This document shows positions 5,917 through 7,288 of a DNA stretch of 7,288 bases, in pieces. Positions within the stretch are counted from its first letter, which is position 1. The number at the start of each line of letters is the position of its first letter. The notes beneath the pieces are model-generated. The model did no database searches. It had not been told where the DNA came from and worked only from the letters and a program-made list of their open reading frames with translations. A program made the position numbers and the translations under genes. Where the stretch lies: assembly GCA_041694215.1 (NCBI GenBank), contig JASMTO010000034.1, positions 1-7,288 of the forward strand, in the 5' to 3' direction. This DNA comes from Flexistipes sp041694215 (GTDB taxonomy: Bacteria; Chrysiogenota; Deferribacteres; Deferribacterales; Flexistipitaceae).

Positions 5917-7148
5917 TGGTGGCAGATTTGAAACATATCGAAGTATATACAGACAAATGTCCAGCAGGTTATATTACGAAAGATAAATTAAACTATCATT
6001 TTAATTATATTTTTCCAAAACCTGAAAATTTAAAGCCCGTTTCCCTTATAATGCCTTACAGGGAAGAAACCTGGACAAACAGAGGAAATTTGCATCCAGT
6101 TTTTGAAATGAACCTTCCGGAAGGATATTTGTTTGAAATTTTTAAAAATATTCTGATGAAAGAATATGGAACGATAAACGACTATATTCTCCTCTCATAT
6201 CTGTCAAACAACATAAAGGGATATTTAACATATAATAGCGATATCACATACCAACAAAATGTAAGTGCAGAAATTCTTTCATTAGATAATTTAATCACTT
6301 CAGATGATACTGACTTGTTTGATAAGTTACTTTCGATGTTTATCCATCAAACTTCATTGTCCGGAATACAGCCTAAGGTTTTAGCTACATTAAAGGAAAA
6401 ATCCGCACTTTCAACTCAGGATTATATTGTAAAAAGCTGGGGAGATGATTTTGCTCATTTGGCTGAAAATGAATTTTTCTGCATGCAAGTGGCGAGAAAA
6501 GCCGGAGTTAAGATTCCCGAAACGATTCTTTCCGGAAACAAAAAACTCCTTTTTATAAAGCGATTTGACATTTCTAAAAACAAACACCTTGGTTTTGAAG
6601 AAGTTTGTGTGTTGCAGGGAAAAAATAAAATACATAAATATTCCGGCAGTTATGAACAAGTGGCTAAAACCGTTTCAATTTTTACTGATGAGTTTTCAAA
6701 AAGAGAATCTTTGCTGCAGCTTTATAAGATTATTGTGATTTCCTACATCCTGCGAAACGGAGATGCTCATTTAAAGAATTTCGGTATTCTTTATACACCC
6801 GATCACAAAAAAAGATTTTTGAGCCCTGCATATGATATTGTAACTACAACTCCATATATCTTTAGCGACAAACCAGCTCTGACAATGTTCGGCAGAAAAA
6901 TCTGGTGGGGCAAAAAAGAGCTTTTAACCTTTGGTAAAAATTACTGTCTTATTTCTGATAAGGAGTCTGAAAAAATCTATGATGAGTGCATGCAGGCAAT
7001 GATTGATGTAAAAAATGATATAAAAAAATATGTCAAAGAAAATCCGCATTTTGAAAAAACCGGTAAAGATATCATCACATCCTGGGAGTCATCGGAAGAT
7101 ATGAAAACGAAGAAGGATATTAAAAATGAAATTTTGGGAAATCGGTGA
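5916..7148 (+). CDS. hipA: HipA-family serine/threonine kinase toxin
   Basis: A 410-residue HipA protein, close to the 440 residues of E. coli HipA. Characterised members phosphorylate aminoacyl-tRNA synthetases and halt growth. The N-terminal HipA coupling domain spans about residues 5-105, with FEMNLPEG at 63-70. The kinase core follows: the phosphate-loop motif SLSGIQPK (147-154), whose Ser147 and Ser149 fit the autophosphorylation positions; NEFFCMQVARKAGV (185-198); the catalytic loop NGDAHLKN (281-288) with Asp283; and the metal-binding Asp307 in SPAYDIV. All active-site residues are present, so the kinase appears intact. The ATG has no clear ribosome binding site. A HipB-like HTH gene follows and overlaps by 23 bases, opposite to the usual antitoxin-first order. 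Its substrate cannot be predicted from sequence. Confidence 0.92.
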   Translation: MVADLKHIEVYTDKCPAGYITKDKLNYHFNYIFPKPENLKPVSLIMPYREETWTNRGNLHPVFEMNLPEGYLFEIFKNILMKEYGTINDYILLSYLSNNIKGYLTYNSDITYQQNVSAEILSLDNLITSDDTDLFDKLLSMFIHQTSLSGIQPKVLATLKEKSALSTQDYIVKSWGDDFAHLAENEFFCMQVARKAGVKIPETILSGNKKLLFIKRFDISKNKHLGFEEVCVLQGKNKIHKYSGSYEQVAKTVSIFTDEFSKRESLLQLYKIIVISYILRNGDAHLKNFGILYTPDHKKRFLSPAYDIVTTTPYIFSDKPALTMFGRKIWWGKKELLTFGKNYCLISDKESEKIYDECMQAMIDVKNDIKKYVKENPHFEKTGKDIITSWESSEDMKTKKDIKNEILGNR

Positions 7149-7288
7149 AAAAATCAGGCAATTGCGTAAATCAAAAAAAATTACCCAGCAGCGTTTGGCC
7201 GATGAAGCAGAAATAAGCAGAGTTACACTCAGTAAACTGGAAAGAGGATACATTACAGAGGTATCCGTAGCAGCTTTTATAAAAATAC
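7126..7288 (+). CDS. hipB: HipB-like XRE-family HTH antitoxin, N-terminal part
   Basis: The first 54 residues of a helix-turn-helix protein, cut by the right edge. IGEKIRQLRKSKKITQQRLA is followed by an ISRVTLSKLERG recognition segment, the standard XRE/Cro-type DNA-binding fold seen in HipB. The ATG lies inside the end of hipA in another frame and is preceded by AAGGA eight bases upstream, so translation is probably coupled to hipA. By family precedent it would bind and neutralise the HipA kinase and repress the operon. The C-terminal part, which in HipB helps contact the toxin and is a target for proteolysis, is not in the window. Confidence 0.87.
   Translation, partial: MKFWEIGEKIRQLRKSKKITQQRLADEAEISRVTLSKLERGYITEVSVAAFIKI

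Noticed and set aside
6411..6659. Minus-strand reading frame opposite hipA
   Set aside because: It is the shadow of the HipA kinase domain; the plus-strand frame has all the catalytic motifs.
1..7288. CRISPR arrays, tRNA/rRNA genes, riboswitches and insertion-sequence ends
   Set aside because: No regularly spaced repeats, conserved RNA folds or transposase motifs were seen on either strand.

Overview
The window suggests an AT-rich, Gram-negative anaerobe with carbon monoxide metabolism. A periplasmic MltB-type lytic transglycosylase implies a Gram-negative envelope, and a Ni-Fe carbon monoxide dehydrogenase (CODH) cluster implies anaerobic CO chemistry. A Deferribacterota-like host is a guess from composition and gene mix. 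It cannot be settled from the sequence alone.

Positions 1-3632 (minus strand) hold a tightly packed operon read from right to left: cooS (Ni-CODH catalytic subunit), cooC (nickel-insertion ATPase), cooF (ferredoxin-like electron-transfer subunit) and the first 96 codons of an FAD/NAD(P)-dependent oxidoreductase that runs off the left edge. Junctions are 1-nt gaps or a 4-nt overlap. The arrangement matches CODH clusters thought to pass electrons from CO through CooF to a flavoprotein that reduces NAD(P)+.

Positions 3633-4460 hold a 123-bp promoter region and, upstream on the same strand, a PAS-LytTR single-component regulator closely resembling the CO sensor RcoM. It is the probable regulator of the operon. 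It keeps a candidate haem-ligand histidine but seems to lack the cysteine and methionine ligands of the studied Burkholderia proteins.

Positions 4461-4860 contain no convincing gene. They hold a 12-bp perfect palindrome, a 23-codon basic ORF with a good ribosome binding site, and otherwise unassigned sequence.

Positions 4861-5769 (minus) encode MltB. Its best promoter has a perfect -10 box only a few bases before the chosen start. Positions 5809-7288 (plus) carry a HipA-family kinase gene followed by, and overlapping, a HipB-like HTH gene cut by the right edge. This is the reverse of the usual hipB-hipA order. A perfect 10-bp inverted repeat brackets the putative hip promoter and may be the operator. 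The known families explain most of the window; the least conventional parts are the regulator's haem-ligand set, the reduced histidine series in CooS, and the reversed hip module.
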